The notes under the pieces are model-generated. The model was not told the DNA's origin, ran no database searches, and saw only the letters and a list, made by a program, of their open reading frames with translations. 64,000 bases of DNA from NCBI RefSeq assembly GCF_030936135.1, contig NC_082595.1, positions 17,001,930 to 17,065,929 of the forward strand, in the 5' to 3' direction. Source of the DNA: Gavia stellata (Eukaryota; Chordata; Aves; Gaviiformes; Gaviidae). Made by a program: the position numbers and the translations under genes. This document shows, in pieces, positions 36,769-50,434 of the stretch (positions are counted from its first letter, which is position 1; each line of letters opens with the position of its first letter).

Positions 36769-39700
36769 TCTGATCCTGAACATGAGAGCCAGGACCTGGA
36801 AATGCCCTTAGGTGTTTCCAGTGGCAGCAGCCCACCATACTTTGACATCTGCTTTGTGCTCATGGGCATCATACCCTTGCTGTGCGACATCCAGTCACTG
36901 CTGTGCAATGGCTTGGTGTGCTGGGGTGGCACCTGGGGGACAACTGTGAGCAGGGAGGGTCAAAAGTGACATCCTTCTAAATTCTGTGCCGCACAGAGGA
37001 TGTAGCCAGTGTTTAGTTCCATACTTAATTCTCCATGTGAACTGTCTGAAAGCAGAATTAATTGTTTTGGGGGCAATACTGGCCACCCCGAACCGCTCCC
37101 AGGCACTGTACATCCAGCCTCAGTATGTGACCTGGGACACCAGAGACAAACTTACCCCCCTTTCCTAGTCCTTGGGGTTTGCTCTTTGAATAGTCTTGAA
37201 GCTCCAGCTCTTGGAGCACTGTGCTTACATGTGGCTCTCATCTCTCTGTCCTAAAAGCAGTGACAACAGCGCCTCTGAGGGGAGGGGAAATCTTGCATGT
37301 AGCCTTCAAAGCAAGAAAGCAAAACAAAGAACTCAACGCTTTAAAAAAAAAATCACACATTTTAAGAAGGATCTTCTGATTTTGTTTGGGAGAGTTGCCT
37401 GAAGCTTGGCTTTGACAGTCCTGATGGTTAAAAGACCTAGATCACAGTCTGGACTTTCTCTGCAATTTCTCAGGGGTAGTTCACTATCAGGGTACACCTG
37501 GGCTGCAAAATTCAGTGTTTGGGACCTGAAGACTGTCACTTCTCTGGATCCTGAAAGCAAGATAGAAAAGCCTGAAATATATTTATTTAAGACTTTGCTG
37601 TCTGTAACTCCTTTTCAAAGGATCAGAGGGCGACCCAGGGCCTGAATCACTTTTTGCTAATGCCCTGGCAAATCACTGACATCTGCTGTGTCACACCAGG
37701 GCAGAGCTAGTGTGAGGGGGACCTGAGAAGCAGCTGAAGAGCAAGCCCTTTTGAGATGCTAAAAGGAGCTTGGAAAATTATTATGGAGGGACCCATAATG
37801 GGCAGCAGGGGATGCAGCGTTTTTCTCAGCCCTTCTGCCTGTGACGCACCACCTGCATCTGTCCAAACACTGGCGCTTCCCTCCGCTTGATGACTGAAAC
37901 CACCGAGGGGGCATGGTTTGCATCCATCTCCTGCAGGGATGGATTGCTTTCCAGATCCCCCCGTGTCAGGCTTGCCGCTGCAGCTTGTGCCAGGTCAGAT
38001 TTCAGGGTTTGGGCTCTGCGTGCGTGCACTTGCGTGTGCTTTTAACTCACTCTGCAGTCTTTCCAGGAAATTAATTTGTGTCAGATGGTTGGGGTTTGTC
38101 CTTCCTTTGCTTTTTGGAGGGCAGGGTTGGAGGATGCTGTTGATTCAATAAGCTGCAGCTACTGCCCTGCTCCTCTGGCCCCACAGCAATTGAATAAAAG
38201 GCAATATGGCAGCAGGGAAAGTGTAGGATATTAAGACCTGGCATGGACATCTCAGGTGGATATTTCTGCTAAAATGCTAGTAAGTCAAACAGTGATACTT
38301 AAATCAATTGTTGTCCCAGAATTAGGAACTCAATGTGGATGAAAGGCTTTTCCACCTCTCAGAGCTGCTGTTTCAGTCTCTCTTCAGACTCAGGAAGACA
38401 ACATTGCTTTAATTAACCTCATCTCACACTTCGAGCGTGCTTTCCTATAGGTACAAGAGCTGAACTCTTCACCTTCAGTAGAAGTTGGTATTCTGGTATT
38501 TGAATTGTTGCTTGCAAAATGGCACGATAGCACGAGGCTGGATTATCAAAAAACTGAGTAAGAATGAGAGGCAGCGACCTTCCGTCTGTTCTCCATGCTT
38601 CCATCTCCAATATACACATCACACAGCAAGTACTGCAGCTGATCTATTTACAGCTTAGACGATATGCTCAGGGACCTCCTCGCTCCTACTGTGATCCTGT
38701 CAGTTCATGTAAGTCAAGGAGGTTCAATCCAGGTCAGATCTTGGTTGAAAGTCCTCAGAGAGGCCAGGATGTCACCAGATGTAACTACCTCTTTTCTGGC
38801 TCAGCAGGATTGATCACACTAGCCTACTGCTACAAGGCTCTATGGATATTGACTCCTGGTGACTGCTCTGATGAAATGGGGACTTCACATCACAATCACC
38901 AGGAAATTTGAGCATGGGCCATGCATTCCTCTCACACCAGTTTTCACTCTCTTTCTTTGAGCTGTAGTTTTTTTTATTTCTTGCCCCAAATCGCTGTGCT
39001 TAGAGGTCATTCTTGCTTGCTAATCTACAGCCATATTGCTGGCCCAGGGAAGCTGGATGATGCACCAGTAAGTAACACACAGTTCATAAATGCTTTGCAT
39101 CCCATCCCTTCAGCAAAATGGTTGTGGGAGGCACATGGACTCAGATGTACAGCTACTAGAGTGGCAAAGTGATCGATGCCTCGTTATTTTTTCATTGTCA
39201 ACAATTGTTTGTGAAACCCAAAGGCAAAGTGTCCAGAGCAGGTTTACACAAAGGATGACAAATAGCTGTTTTCCTCACTTACTCTGCTAGTTCAGGGGCT
39301 GAAGTCTGCATAGTAGATGTCATGGATGTGACCCCACTGATGGTCCTTGGGGATACGAGAAAGATATCATGCAATAAAGTTTCTTTCCTTTTCTCTCACT
39401 GTGCTTTAAAAATAAACAAACTCTAAAATTGCTTTCAACCACTTCCTGCCCCTACCATTGAACAATTAATTCTTCCACTGTGACCTTAAATTCTACTGTT
39501 TGCCTGGTTTGGAGTGGTCACATCTTTTATGGTGTTCTTTTACCAAAAAGGCTTTGCTCACATGTGCATCTCTGCGAGGGTGTATATTGCGTATTATGTC
39601 CAGCTATGACCTCTCTGATGTCCATCGCCAGTGGCAGGGGAACAACAGACTGCAACATGGTGGGTTCAGCAGGATGTGTATGTGCGTCGGTGTGTGCATA

Positions 39701-42479
39701 CATATGCAGTGGAGGTACCATGCTGCAGATCAAAGGGAAAATGAAGCTCTAAAATGTTTAGTTTATAAAGTGTATTGTTGTTGCAGTGCTGCCCAAGGTC
39801 TTCAAAGGGGCCCAGATTTATTGTCTCAGCACAGTTCAGAGATATTTGTTGTAGATTAAAAATGGAAGAAATAGGAAGGGGGCCAGGCGTGTATATTACT
39901 GAGTAAAAATAGGAGCTCTTACATTTGTTTGCTATATGAATTTGGGTTTTGTTGTTTTCTTTTCCCCTGCTAGTGCTTTCTCCCCCTCCCCCTTACACTC
40001 GCTCCTAAGAGCCAAGGGGTCATGTCTGTGTTTTCTTGTGTGGCCACATGGAATATGTCCTGACAGCTCTGCTATCTCTTAGGTAGAACCTGAGATTATC
40101 CAGGCATGGGTCTCGGAAAGGAAAACTCACTACAGGCAAATCTGCTTCACTTTTATTACTGGAGGTACCATTTAAACTCAGCCCCTGACTGTTTCTTTCC
40201 CCACAACTCCTCTGCTTGGAGGAAAGTCATCAACTCAACACATGACAAAGAAATTAACTCTCCTTTGTGGTCAAAGATTTTAAAGAGAGGAGCAGTCATT
40301 TGGATCCTGCTCAGCTGGTCGTGCAATGCAGCCCAGAGAGCCTGAGCAGTGGTGTCCAGCTGACCGGCACAGTGAGGCTGACGTGTCCCTGGCAGGATGT
40401 GCCCAGACGCCGGCTGCGATGGTAGCTGCGGGCAGGCACAGCATGTACCTGCGCCGCCGGGGAGACCCTCTGGGTCCATGCAGGGGGTTTGCCCAGAGCT
40501 TCACCCGTCACTTAGGTCTTGTACACTGACCTTCCCCCCAAACCCCTGGGCTGAGGCTGGAGGAGGACACCCCAGCCAGGCAGTGTCCAGTCACTCCTTC
40601 CTGCAGTGTGGTTGGGGTGATGACGGGGGTGGCAGGGACAAGCACGGGCTGTGACGTGGAGAGATGAAAAGTACAAAAATATGACTTCTTTTCACCTTTA
40701 CTTGCCTGCATTGAGCTCTTTCCCCCAGTTCCAGTGGAAAGACAGAGGTTTGTTCACACCATTGTGATCTCACTTTGCCCTGGAATGGGACAGGGTTGTC
40801 CACATTCAGAACTGAGGGAAAATGTAAGATCTCAAGATACTTCTCCTCACCACCTCTTACTGATTATCTCCTAAGCAAATTGTGCTGGCTATGTCCTCAC
40901 TGGGACGCTGGCCATGACTTGCTACACAAAATCTCTGGGTCAAGCATTCAGTATCGACAGAGCTTCTTTCTCCAAAAGCTCACACTGCAGGTGGAGAAGA
41001 CAGGCATGAGGTGGGAGATACAAATCCAGAGAGGGAAAGTGAGGTGCTGAAGGCTTTTGAACCAGAACTGGTACTGAGCCACTTGTGCTTGATTTATGGC
41101 AATTGATGCTGAATCATACTGTCTTTGTCAGTCCTCTGAAATTCTCTCTGGTTCTCCAAAAAGCTTTATTCAACAGGGTAAATTCACCTGTGCAACTCTG
41201 AGCCCTTTCTAGCAGCCCTAGGCAATTTTAAAGGGCTGAGATTCAGGATCCTATATCCTGTTGCTTGAGGCGAGCGTCATCTTCATGCTAAATGTGAGCC
41301 CTAGTTGTGTGAAGATTACAGCCACAGCTACGAGGATAAATACTTCATCCATGCTGTAATCCTGTTGGGTGACAGAGCATCCCGAACTGGTCTCCCGCTA
41401 GTGCTCACCTTTCAGGGATTTCAGCTAGCCATCTAGTAGCTTTCAGCTGAAGAGCTGGAAGCCATGCCCGTCTTGCCGGATGCCAGGGACCCCACTCAGC
41501 TGTGTTTGCGGTGTTGGTTAATTGTATGGGCGCTCACACCACATCCATCTTGTCACCTTTGCAAAGAGCACCACGCGTTAAAAGACCATTGTCTCCAGTG
41601 AGGTTTGTGTATAGATTTTAATATCATAATTATGGCATGTAAACAAAATACCACTTGATTATTGAAACCATATTCACTGAAGCCGAGCTCCCATGTGAGA
41701 GAGACATATGAGTTTAATTGCTGTTAAACCTTCTGCAAATGTACTTTCAGTAAGGCACTGGTATTATTTAACACAGATCAAAACAACTACTGAAATTTAG
41801 AGCGGATGCTGGAGATTAATCAATGTCGGCTTTGGCCATTTCACTGTACAACTGATGGTCAGTGGGACACTTCCCGCATTTTGTCAGCTGGCAGGACTGT
41901 GCCATGCCCATGACGCCCAGATCCAGCCATCGGTCAGACCCATCCAGTGGTTTCACTTGAGCTGTCCTCCCCGTGGGAGATCAGATGAGGCATAGCTCCT
42001 CTTAGCAGCTGGGGGCTGGGCTGTCTCTCACACTGACGGAGTCAGCGCTGGGAATAGCCTTGCAAATGCCAGCAAAGCCTGGGTGCTGCCATGGGGGAGG
42101 GTGAGGGCGATGCCACCTTCGCACGGGATGCCCACCCGGCCTGGTCAGCCCTACCGCTTCTCCGGCTGCTGTGTCGCCCACAGCCTGGCTGCTCAGTTCT
42201 GCTGCTGACATCTGGAGCAAAAGCATATACAAAAAACTATACGAAACAAAAACATACACAGAAGAATGAGATTAGGCTCTTTTGAGCTTCTTCCAGGCCC
42301 AGCCTCCCCCAGAGCTCTTTGCTATGTTTTGCTTTGTATGCTGGGAGGAGAAGAGCTTGGTTTGAGAAAAAAGAAGAGGACATCTTACAGATTAATGAAG
42401 CCTAGATCAGATTCAGGTGTTGCTTCCCAGGTCTTTTCAAACTCTGGTAACACCAGAATACATTTTGCAGAGCCCAAAG
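36769..42479. other. Intergenic sequence without a recognisable gene
   Basis: No exon or mobile element could be supported. Open frames around 40.1-40.7 kb are GC-driven and overlap on both strands. About 41.56-41.88 kb is a long AT-rich stretch of uninterrupted, non-repetitive sequence (ATCATAATTATGG, GATTAATCAATG) that could be a conserved noncoding element. Confidence 0.5.
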
Positions 42480-43236
42480 CATGGTCCTGCACTTGGGTCA
42501 CAACAACCCCATGCAACGCTACAGGCTTGGGGACGAGTGTCTGGAAAGCTGCCCCGCAGAAAAGGACCTGGGGGTGTTGATTGACAGCCGGCTGAAGATG
42601 AGCCAGCAGTGTGCCCAGGTGGCCAAGAAGGCCAATGACATCCTGGCCTGTATCAGAAATAGTGTGGCCAGCAGGACCAGGGAGGTGATCATGCCCCTGT
42701 ACTCAGCGCTGGTGAGGCCATACCTTGAATACTGTGTTCAGTTTTGGGCCCCTCACTACAAGAGGACATTGAGATGCTGAAGTATGTCCGGAGAAGGGCA
42801 ACGAAGCTGGTGAGCGGTGTGGAGCACAAGTCTTGTGAGAGGCAGCTGAGGGAGCTGGGGTTGTTCAGCCTGGAGAAGAGGAGGCTGAGGGGAGACCTTA
42901 TCGCTCTCTACAACTACCTGAAAGGGGGTTGCGGAGAGGTGGGTGTCAGTCTCTTCTCCCAAGTGACAAGTGATAGGACAAGAGGAAATGGCCTCAAGTT
43001 GCACCAGGGGAGGGTTTAGATTGGATATTAGGAAAAATTTCTTTACTGAGAGAGTGGTAACACACTGGAATAGACTGCTCAGGGAGGTGGTGGAGTCACC
43101 ATCACTGGAGGTGTTCAAAGAACGTGTGGACGTGGCATTGTGGGACATGGTTTAGTGGGCATGGTGGTGTTGGTTGATGGTTGGACTTCATGACCTTACA
43201 GGTCTTTTCCAACCTTAATGATTCTGTGATTCTGTG
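42480..43236 (+). mobile_element. CR1 LINE, 5'-truncated, ORF2 frame broken
   Basis: It starts in the reverse-transcriptase C-terminal part ([14 protein letters not shown], then [20 protein letters not shown]) and runs to the ORF2 end (VDVALWDMV, stop at 43153-43155) and the 3' tail with two ATTCTGTG octamers at 43221-43236. Compared with the copy at 50.5 kb, one A is missing near 42771 (AAGAGGACATT against AAGAAGGACATT). There is also an extra base near 43015, so the protein is split over three frames. It is therefore an inactive fossil. It has the same family and the same ORF2 end as the minus-strand copy 8 kb away. Confidence 0.95.
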
Positions 43237-46200
43237 AAAAACAGCGAGCCACCTGAGTAGGAAGCCTTGTGGCTTGTGGATGTCGACAGAAAGTCCTCTG
43301 GATGGCAGGGGAGCAGCAGCGCGGTGGCACTGAGCCTGCTGCTGGGGTCCTGGCTTGGGAGCTCCTGGAGAAGCAGGGCAATGCCCCTAAGACATACCAT
43401 ACTGTGTCTGCCAGTGCCGCCTACCTCACCAGCTGGGGTTTCTGTCTCCTCACAAAACCTCTGTGAAAATTTGAGGTGCTATTATCCTCCTTTTACAGAC
43501 AGATCCTCAAAAGTATTTAGACATCAAACTCCCAGTTAAGTCCAGGATAATTCAGTACCTAAATGCCTACCTGGATCTTAGCAATTTGCTGATAACATGC
43601 TGGAAATAGAATTTTGACCTTCCAAACCTTTAGCTGGTGGCCTAGCCCGAAGGCACCTTTCTCTGCTGGAGGGCAGGTCCATGCTCCCACACTAGGCAGA
43701 CAAATAGCTTGCGGCTGCTTCTTGCCTCTGCCTCCAGCCTGGTCTGTGCTCTCCTGCGGCACCGGAGTGCCTGGGAGGCTGGCAGAGGGGGAGCTGAGGG
43801 GAAGGGCTGTGCTCAGAGGAGATGGGACATCAAAGTCCTGGCCACACACAGAGGTAGATATTCTACAATTATTTTTTTTTTTCACAGCAATGGGGTGCCA
43901 CCCTTGTTGTTTTTGGTGGTTCCCAGTGGGAATAATTACATTGTGCATGCTTTAAATTCCCTCTTTTGCAATGACAACTGGATGCAATTTCCTTAGGAGT
44001 CTCACAAATGAAGCTCTCACATTGTTGGAAGCCATTCAGTGAGTGCTGCAATGTGTTCAGAGGTGGCTGCTTCTCAGCAGTACCCCAAGTGGTTTCTAGA
44101 AACCTTTCTGTAGCCTGTCATGCACTTTGGGACCCACTCAGCGGGTGATATATGGGAGTCCTGGGTAGGGTCTTTCAGCTAAATACAAGTTTGTTATTTT
44201 TACACCGCAGAATACCAAGACACCCTGATTGGAGGCACACACTCATGTAAGACAGAGTGTGAAATGCAAACCTGAAGTTTTGGAGATTTCATTTGTTGTT
44301 AGGATTGGGCTCAGGAAACGCCAGACTAGAAATGAAACCTCCGCTTGAGGTTTGATGCTGGTTCATGCTTAACATAAATATACTCTTGCTAACCAAACAT
44401 TCCCCAGAATAGCTCCACAGAGCTAAGGATAAGTCTCTGCAAGGGATTTTATGACCTAGGTGCCTGTGATAGCAAAGGACTAGGTACAGCCCCGCAGGTC
44501 CCTTCCATTAATGTTGTCTTGTGATTAAAGAGCAAGACTCACCAGAGCACGTTGCTCAGAGAATCCTCCACACAGCTCCAAAAAACCTTCAACAGTTGTT
44601 TTTGTGGGGGAAATGACTTGTGAGACCACATGCGTACACATTAAGATCGGCTGTTTGTCAGGAAGGGGCAGCTGCTCGTGTTGACAGTGGCTTGCAAAGA
44701 CCTTCATGCCAATACCCTACCAAAGCGCTTGACTGTTGAAGGACAGCCTGCAACATGCTTCCAGCATGTCTCTGGGCAGCTAACGAAAAAGCATGACAAC
44801 TAAAGAGACCTAATGAAGCCCAGCTCCTGCCAAGTGCACAGTTGAGTGATCTGTGCAATGTACAGCAAGAGAGGAGAGGAGGGAGGATCAGAAGAAAAGA
44901 CAACGCAGCCAGGACTTGAAAAGCAAGGTCCAGGGGAGGTAGATGACTGATAAAGGAGGCAGAGGAGGAACAATGTGTGTTGGGTTGGAGGGAAGGGGTA
45001 AAAGAAAGAGTGAGCATACTTGTGTCATTTGTAACTTGGGAGGGAGGACTCGTGCAGATATTTTATTCCAAGTGCCCGACCTTTGCTGGTCGGCATCATC
45101 TGGGGAACACAGGAATTAACTCAGATATTAACCAAATGCTTTGGTGTAGCTGGAAAGCAGAGTGCAGTTATCTGGAGCAAGTGAGGCAGGAGGAGCAGAC
45201 ATCCTTCCCCTTACACAGTGGGAGGTGGGATGGTTGCAGGGATGATATTAGTATTTTTTGCCAGTTCTCTAATTCACTGGGCTCAGGTGACATCGCTGTC
45301 CAGCCTCCCTGAATCCCAACAGGCACCACGGAGGATGGTGGGGAGCAGGTGCAGGGACCTCCCAGGCCTTGGGTAAAGTCCCCGGTCAAACACCACCTTG
45401 GGGAAACTTTGCAAATGGACCTGGACAAGGAAATGCCATCTCAGTCCTCGAGCATGGTGGGAGAGGAGCTGCTTCTCTGCTGCCTGGAAGGCTGTGTGTG
45501 GAGGGGCAGGCATGGCCCTACAGTGGATCAGTGAGGACATTTTGGGAGCTGTGGAGGGCTCTGCTGACCTGTGAGGACTAACCCTCCCACAGTGCTTTAT
45601 AAGCAGAGCTGCCCTTCCAACAGCTGGGCACAGAAGTGCCATGCAGGTACTGTTGTGTTCGTGTCGCTGTTTTTCGCTTTTTCTGACAGCTGTAGCACCT
45701 TAAGTGTCCTTACAGCAGGGCAGTCATCTCTCCTCTCATGCAGCACAGTACTTGCCAGCCTGTGGTCCATGCAGTTCTCAAGGCATCCAAAGGTTCTCAG
45801 CAAATGGTGCAAAATACAATACAAACCATAACCTTCCTGCATTTGCAGTTCCATGGGTGCAATCAAAACTGAGGGGAATGCAAAGGAATAAACACACACT
45901 CAAAGCTGAGCTTAATTTTTCTTGGACCTGAGTACAAATCATGGTGGTGACTGTGCCATGTGATGCCTTCAGTTTATTCAGAAAAGGCTGGGCAGACCTT
46001 TGAGTAAAACAGAGATGCTGGTCTAATGCATACAAGGCAGCAACTAGGAGTGCAAAATGGGAGCATGGTAAGCATATGATCCCAAGGTGATCCAGGTGCT
46101 CAGATCCAAACTCTGCCCTGCTGTCTAAGACTGTACAGTGCCTAAGGGCTGCTGCTGGCCTTTGAGGAGTTCATCAAGGCTGTACTGCATTTCTGTGGGT

Positions 46201-48639
46201 GCTGCAGGATTGTGTTCTGCACAGCATTGCAGGCTGGTGTCCTGGGACACTGCTGGGTAAGGATTTATGGAGCACTGGGGACAAGGGAAGAATGTCTCAA
46301 CCTCAGTAGACCCAGAAGAAAAAACCCCACCTTTCTGTATGCAGGGTGGGAGATGAAAGGTGCTGACCACACTCAAACCCAAAAGCAGCTACAGGATATG
46401 ATGGCTTTCCAACCCCTGCCCTAAATTCTATCTGGTTTGTGTAGTTGCTGTGGAAAAAGGGGATTTGCCCTAAAAGGAGGGAACCGGCAGGTTCTCTCTG
46501 GTTCCGTCCCATATCTCTCAGTGATTGTTTATTCTTGGGGAGCATCACTAATCATCCAGTCATCAAAGCATCAGGTACTCATAGCCAAAGTCCTGGCCTG
46601 GGACTGTCACCACCAAAAATGGAAGAGTTCACTTTGCTGTAGCCCTCTTGGGTGTTGGCAATATTTGGAGTTACAGCCTGTGTGGTCTAATTACCCTTTA
46701 TTGCTACTCTTGCCTGCCTGCTTACTTGCATGTTAATTTATTTGTCCCAAGATGCGCTTGCGCATCTGTTCCTTATTTCCTGTGTATGCATTTGTTTTCT
46801 TGCTAAATACTGAAAGAGAAGGAGATGAAATCCATTGAAGATCTTGATTTACAGCTTCAGCCTTTCCCTAAATCTGTTAAGAACTGTGTTCTCATCTCCC
46901 GCTCCTCTCTACCCTCTGTGATGGCAGGGAGACATCCAGTAAAAGCATAGCAAGCTGTAACGCAAACACCAAAACAGAGGCAGACTCCTGTCACTCTACT
47001 GACCACGGCAGATAATGGGCATTATCTGCCCTGTGCCTGATCCTGAGTATATTTTTTGTGATATCTTGACCCTGTAGTGCAGCATTGCACACTCACCATT
47101 TGGTTCTTCCACCAACTCTCCTATGTCATTTTGGAGTTGATGACAGCACTGGTGGTGATGCACAGGGCCTAGCCCAGGATGCAGCTTGTCTAAGGCAGGG
47201 AAGAAAAGACGGGGAGCAGGATGGACTAGCTACATGAGTGGTCAGCTCAGCCACTGGTCTGCCTGCTCCCGCGGCTTCCCAGCCATCTCTTCCTTGTGAT
47301 GCTCTGCTACAAGCGAGTAACTTCTGCCGGTGGAGCAGACCTAACCTGACTCCACGATGGACTTCAGCACGTTCCTTGTCCTTCACTTGCCATGCTCTGG
47401 CTGATGATGCCTCACGTGGGCATATTTCAGAGGAAGGGTGTGCCACCAGAAAGGAGGGGACAAGTCACAAGCAAAGGTCAGTAGAGGATGGTTCCCTGAA
47501 CAGGCGTGACACCCAGACTGCTCCAGGAGGTCATAGCCCGGACTGGACTCTCCTCTTCACCAAACCTTCTTGTTTGGTTTACTCAACCCAGTCAGTATAA
47601 TAGGGAAAAGGAGGGATCAGTAGCTGCTGGTTGATCCAGAAGGTTGATGTGTCAATGGTTGGTGAGGAAAAGCTCTATCAGCATCCAACTGCCTCCCAGT
47701 CCCTTGAAAAGGGACTTCTTTTGGTGGTGGGTAATGTCCTTCCCGGTTCCTCAACACCACATACTTGGCAATCCATGCTGCCTCTTGGCTCAGCAGTGCT
47801 GCTGTAATGAGAGGGGTTTGAATCAGCTGGGAAATCGCACGTCCAGGAGAGGTCACTGAGATACGTCATCCCTTCCCGCTGCTACTGAAGACCTGTATGA
47901 TGGGCAGCAAGTTTTCCCTAGCAGGAATTATGCCACTCTGGAGTTTACTGAATCATTTCTCTTGTGCTTACCCCAGGCCTTTCCTCTCAATGACACTAAG
48001 ACTGCCAAAGTCATGGGAACAGCGTTTCTCAGCTTCTGGAAAGATCTTTACTTAGGTTTATGAAGTAGCTTGTTTGAACAGGCTGTGCCTAAACACTCAT
48101 CTCACTTGACACCTGCCTGGGCTTGGACTGGGAGAGGAAAAACAGAGACCAGCTTGTACCTGCCAACTATACGCAGCTTCTTTGGGGCATCCTGCCACTG
48201 CATGGGTCAAACCCGCCTGCTTGGACCTCTGGGACCAGCAGAGGCTGGAGAAGTCTGGAGAACCTCTGGAGGACCTCTGGAGCAGGCAGCAGGACTGGCA
48301 TCCCTGGCCAGGATAATTCCTATTGGGGGAATGAAGAGCAAACACCCCTTACCTTTAATTTCACTGGCAAAGGAAGGTGACAGGCGCCTTGGAGAAGCTG
48401 CTCCCTCGCTTGCAGCACACGAAGACTGCCTACCAGGGTGGCAACCACAGCTGGGTTAGAGGAGAGACCCCGTGCATCCCTGGCGTCCCTCCTGGCAAAG
48501 CCAGTGTGAGCTGGTTGCAGCGGTGCATGAGCTGAGGACCTCTGCAAGGCATCCTGGTGGCTTCCCCCTGCCCTGGCTCTCCTGAGGAGGCTGTGCCATC
48601 CGAACCCAGCCTGCTGCATGGAAAACCCCTGGCTGTGCC

Positions 48640-49010
48640 ATAGGACTCAGTGAAATATTGTTTCCCAGCTTAACGGACAGATTTGTTATGTATACAATGA
48701 ATTACCAGCTCTTTCACTGCAATAACTGTTCACACATTGTTTCTCTGCCTCTTTCACTGTTTTTTTATGATTCATGCAGTTTGGTTGCCCAGCTGACATT
48801 TCCAAAATGAGGTTTTTAAAGCCCACCCTTTCCCCCCCTCCCCTCTCCCCTTTTTGTTTGCCTGGTTTATGGGCCTGAGAGAAGTGTTTCCAATCACGAT
48901 AATATCTTCATGTTTTGTTGACAAAAGGTCAACCTAGGAATAAGCCAAACTGGTTTTAGGAAAAATATTTGCTTATTTAGTAAGGGGATGTGTGTTGGAG
49001 ATCAAATTTA
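48640..49010. promoter_or_regulatory. Candidate conserved noncoding element
   Basis: A 370-base AT-rich, non-repetitive block with TATGTATACAATGAATTACC, CCAATCACGATAATATC and an inverted repeat GTTGAC-AAAAG-GTCAAC (48917-48933), which contains an AGGTCA nuclear-receptor-type half-site. No open frame of note. It is suggested only by composition and motif density. Confidence 0.2.
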
Positions 49011-49669
49011 TGAGGGTGAAATTGAGTCTGGTTATTTAAAGGATTCTGAAATAAGAGCTTCCCACCCACTCACAAGGGGAAGAACAAGAGCTATAAATTG
49101 CTTTAGGCTGAAGGGAATGTAGAAATAAACTAAGTTTCTGTGCAAAAGGTAATAGGATCCAAAGCAAGAACTAAAACCAGAGTTTAAGAGACAACAGCCC
49201 GCTCACTCCCTCATGCACAGCGCTCCTTTCACACTATCATTCCTTACAGAAGAAAGGTCATAATTTTCCCCAATATCTGACCTTCAAGTTCCACAACAAC
49301 CATCCTCATCCATTGGCCAAACACTTACTCAGACTCCCAAGAGAAAGATCCAGCAGCTTAGCTGGTCACAGAAATCTGTTTTGTAGCATGCTTTCTCTAG
49401 TTTGACTTTAAATTATAGTTCTAAGTCAGATTTTGCAAACTGTTTCATGAGAATGGCCCATGCCAGGAACCCTACACAATTCAGGAGGAGCGATCTCTTC
49501 ATTGAAATTTGCATGAGCAACACTGCTGAACAAGCGTGTCTGGAGGATCATGTCTGAAAGGTCTTCTCTCTTTTCACTAAAAGGACCAGCCAACAGTGCA
49601 ACAGATTAAGTCACCCTGTTCCATATAGAATATGAAGAGGGAGTGTACAACATACAAACACACATGTAT

Positions 49670-49720
49670 CTTCATATATTTTAAAAATGTACATGGGTAT
49701 GTATATACATATATATGAAT
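49670..49720. repeat. TA/CA microsatellite
   Basis: Imperfect TA and CA units (catatattttaaaaatgt, then gtatatacatatatatg) lie just outside the CR1 relic that starts near 49730. Confidence 0.75.
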
Positions 49721-49729
49721 TACAATAAT

Positions 49730-49945
49730 ACAGCCTAGAAAACACCTCTGGAGGTGATCATGTTTAATCCCCAGAAAGCCAGCCCAGCCTAGGTGAGATT
49801 GCTCAGGCCCTTGTCCAGTTGAGTGCTGAGCCCCTCCAGGCGTGAAGGATTTTTCCTAATATCTAATTGGAATTTTCCTTCCTGCAGCTTGTGACTGTTG
49901 CCCTTATACTACCACTGTGCACCTCTGAGGACAGTCTGACATATA
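49730..49945 (-). mobile_element. Old CR1 LINE 3' relic
   Basis: Read on the plus strand it shows the reverse complement of a CR1 tail: ACCTCTGGAGGTGATCATG, then GCTCAGGCCCTTGTCCAGTT, TTTTTCCTAATATCTAATTG, GCAGCTTGTGACTGTTGCCC and CACTGTGCACCTCTGAGGAC. Divergence and a deletion near 49847 mark an old copy. A microsatellite abuts its 5' end. Confidence 0.75.
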
Positions 49946-50003
49946 CATGTATGTGTGTATATCTACATACACACATATATATGCATATAAGCACACACAC
50001 ACC
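49940..50003. repeat. TA/TG/CA compound microsatellite
   Basis: Runs of ATATACATGTATGTGTGTAT, then ACATACACACATATATATGC and ACACACACAC adjoin the CR1 relic. Confidence 0.9.
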
Positions 50004-50434
50004 CATGGTTTCTTACGCTTCTTCCTCTGTGCATCCAGGAGATAACAAGCTAAGTGGAGCCTTTGTCAGGCCCAGTGCAGCTATTCCTATTTCTAGTAAA
50101 CTCCGAGCGGCTGTGGAGAGGATCTGGCATTTTCTTCCTTCTCCTGCTGTTGCACAGCTCCAGTTCCTTTGTATTATTTAGACACATGTCCCCCTCATGG
50201 CTTAGGACATGACATTTCTTTCCTCTTTAAACATGATTATTACAAAATACAAATCGGAGCAAGAACTGTAGTTAAAAAAGCCTCTTCTAATCAAGTCCCA
50301 TCGACACTGTATACTTGTCAAAAACCACAACAGAACATTAAGCAAGTCTCTGCAGCTAGTAGAGACAAAGACAAGTCACTATTAAAAGAGTTTAAATGGC
50401 TTGGGTTTACCCTCCAGCCGTGACATATTTCAGC

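Larger units (their letters stand above)
43237..49729. other. Intergenic sequence without a recognisable gene
   Basis: I see no supportable exon. A MIR-like trace (ATTATCCTCCTTTTACAGAC) lies near 43455-43530, and a small local repeat of ACCTCTGGA-type units near 48223-48282. Open frames such as 43559-43948 (-) and 48070-48459 (+) overlap one another on opposite strands and show no domain. About 48640-49010 is treated separately. Confidence 0.5.
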
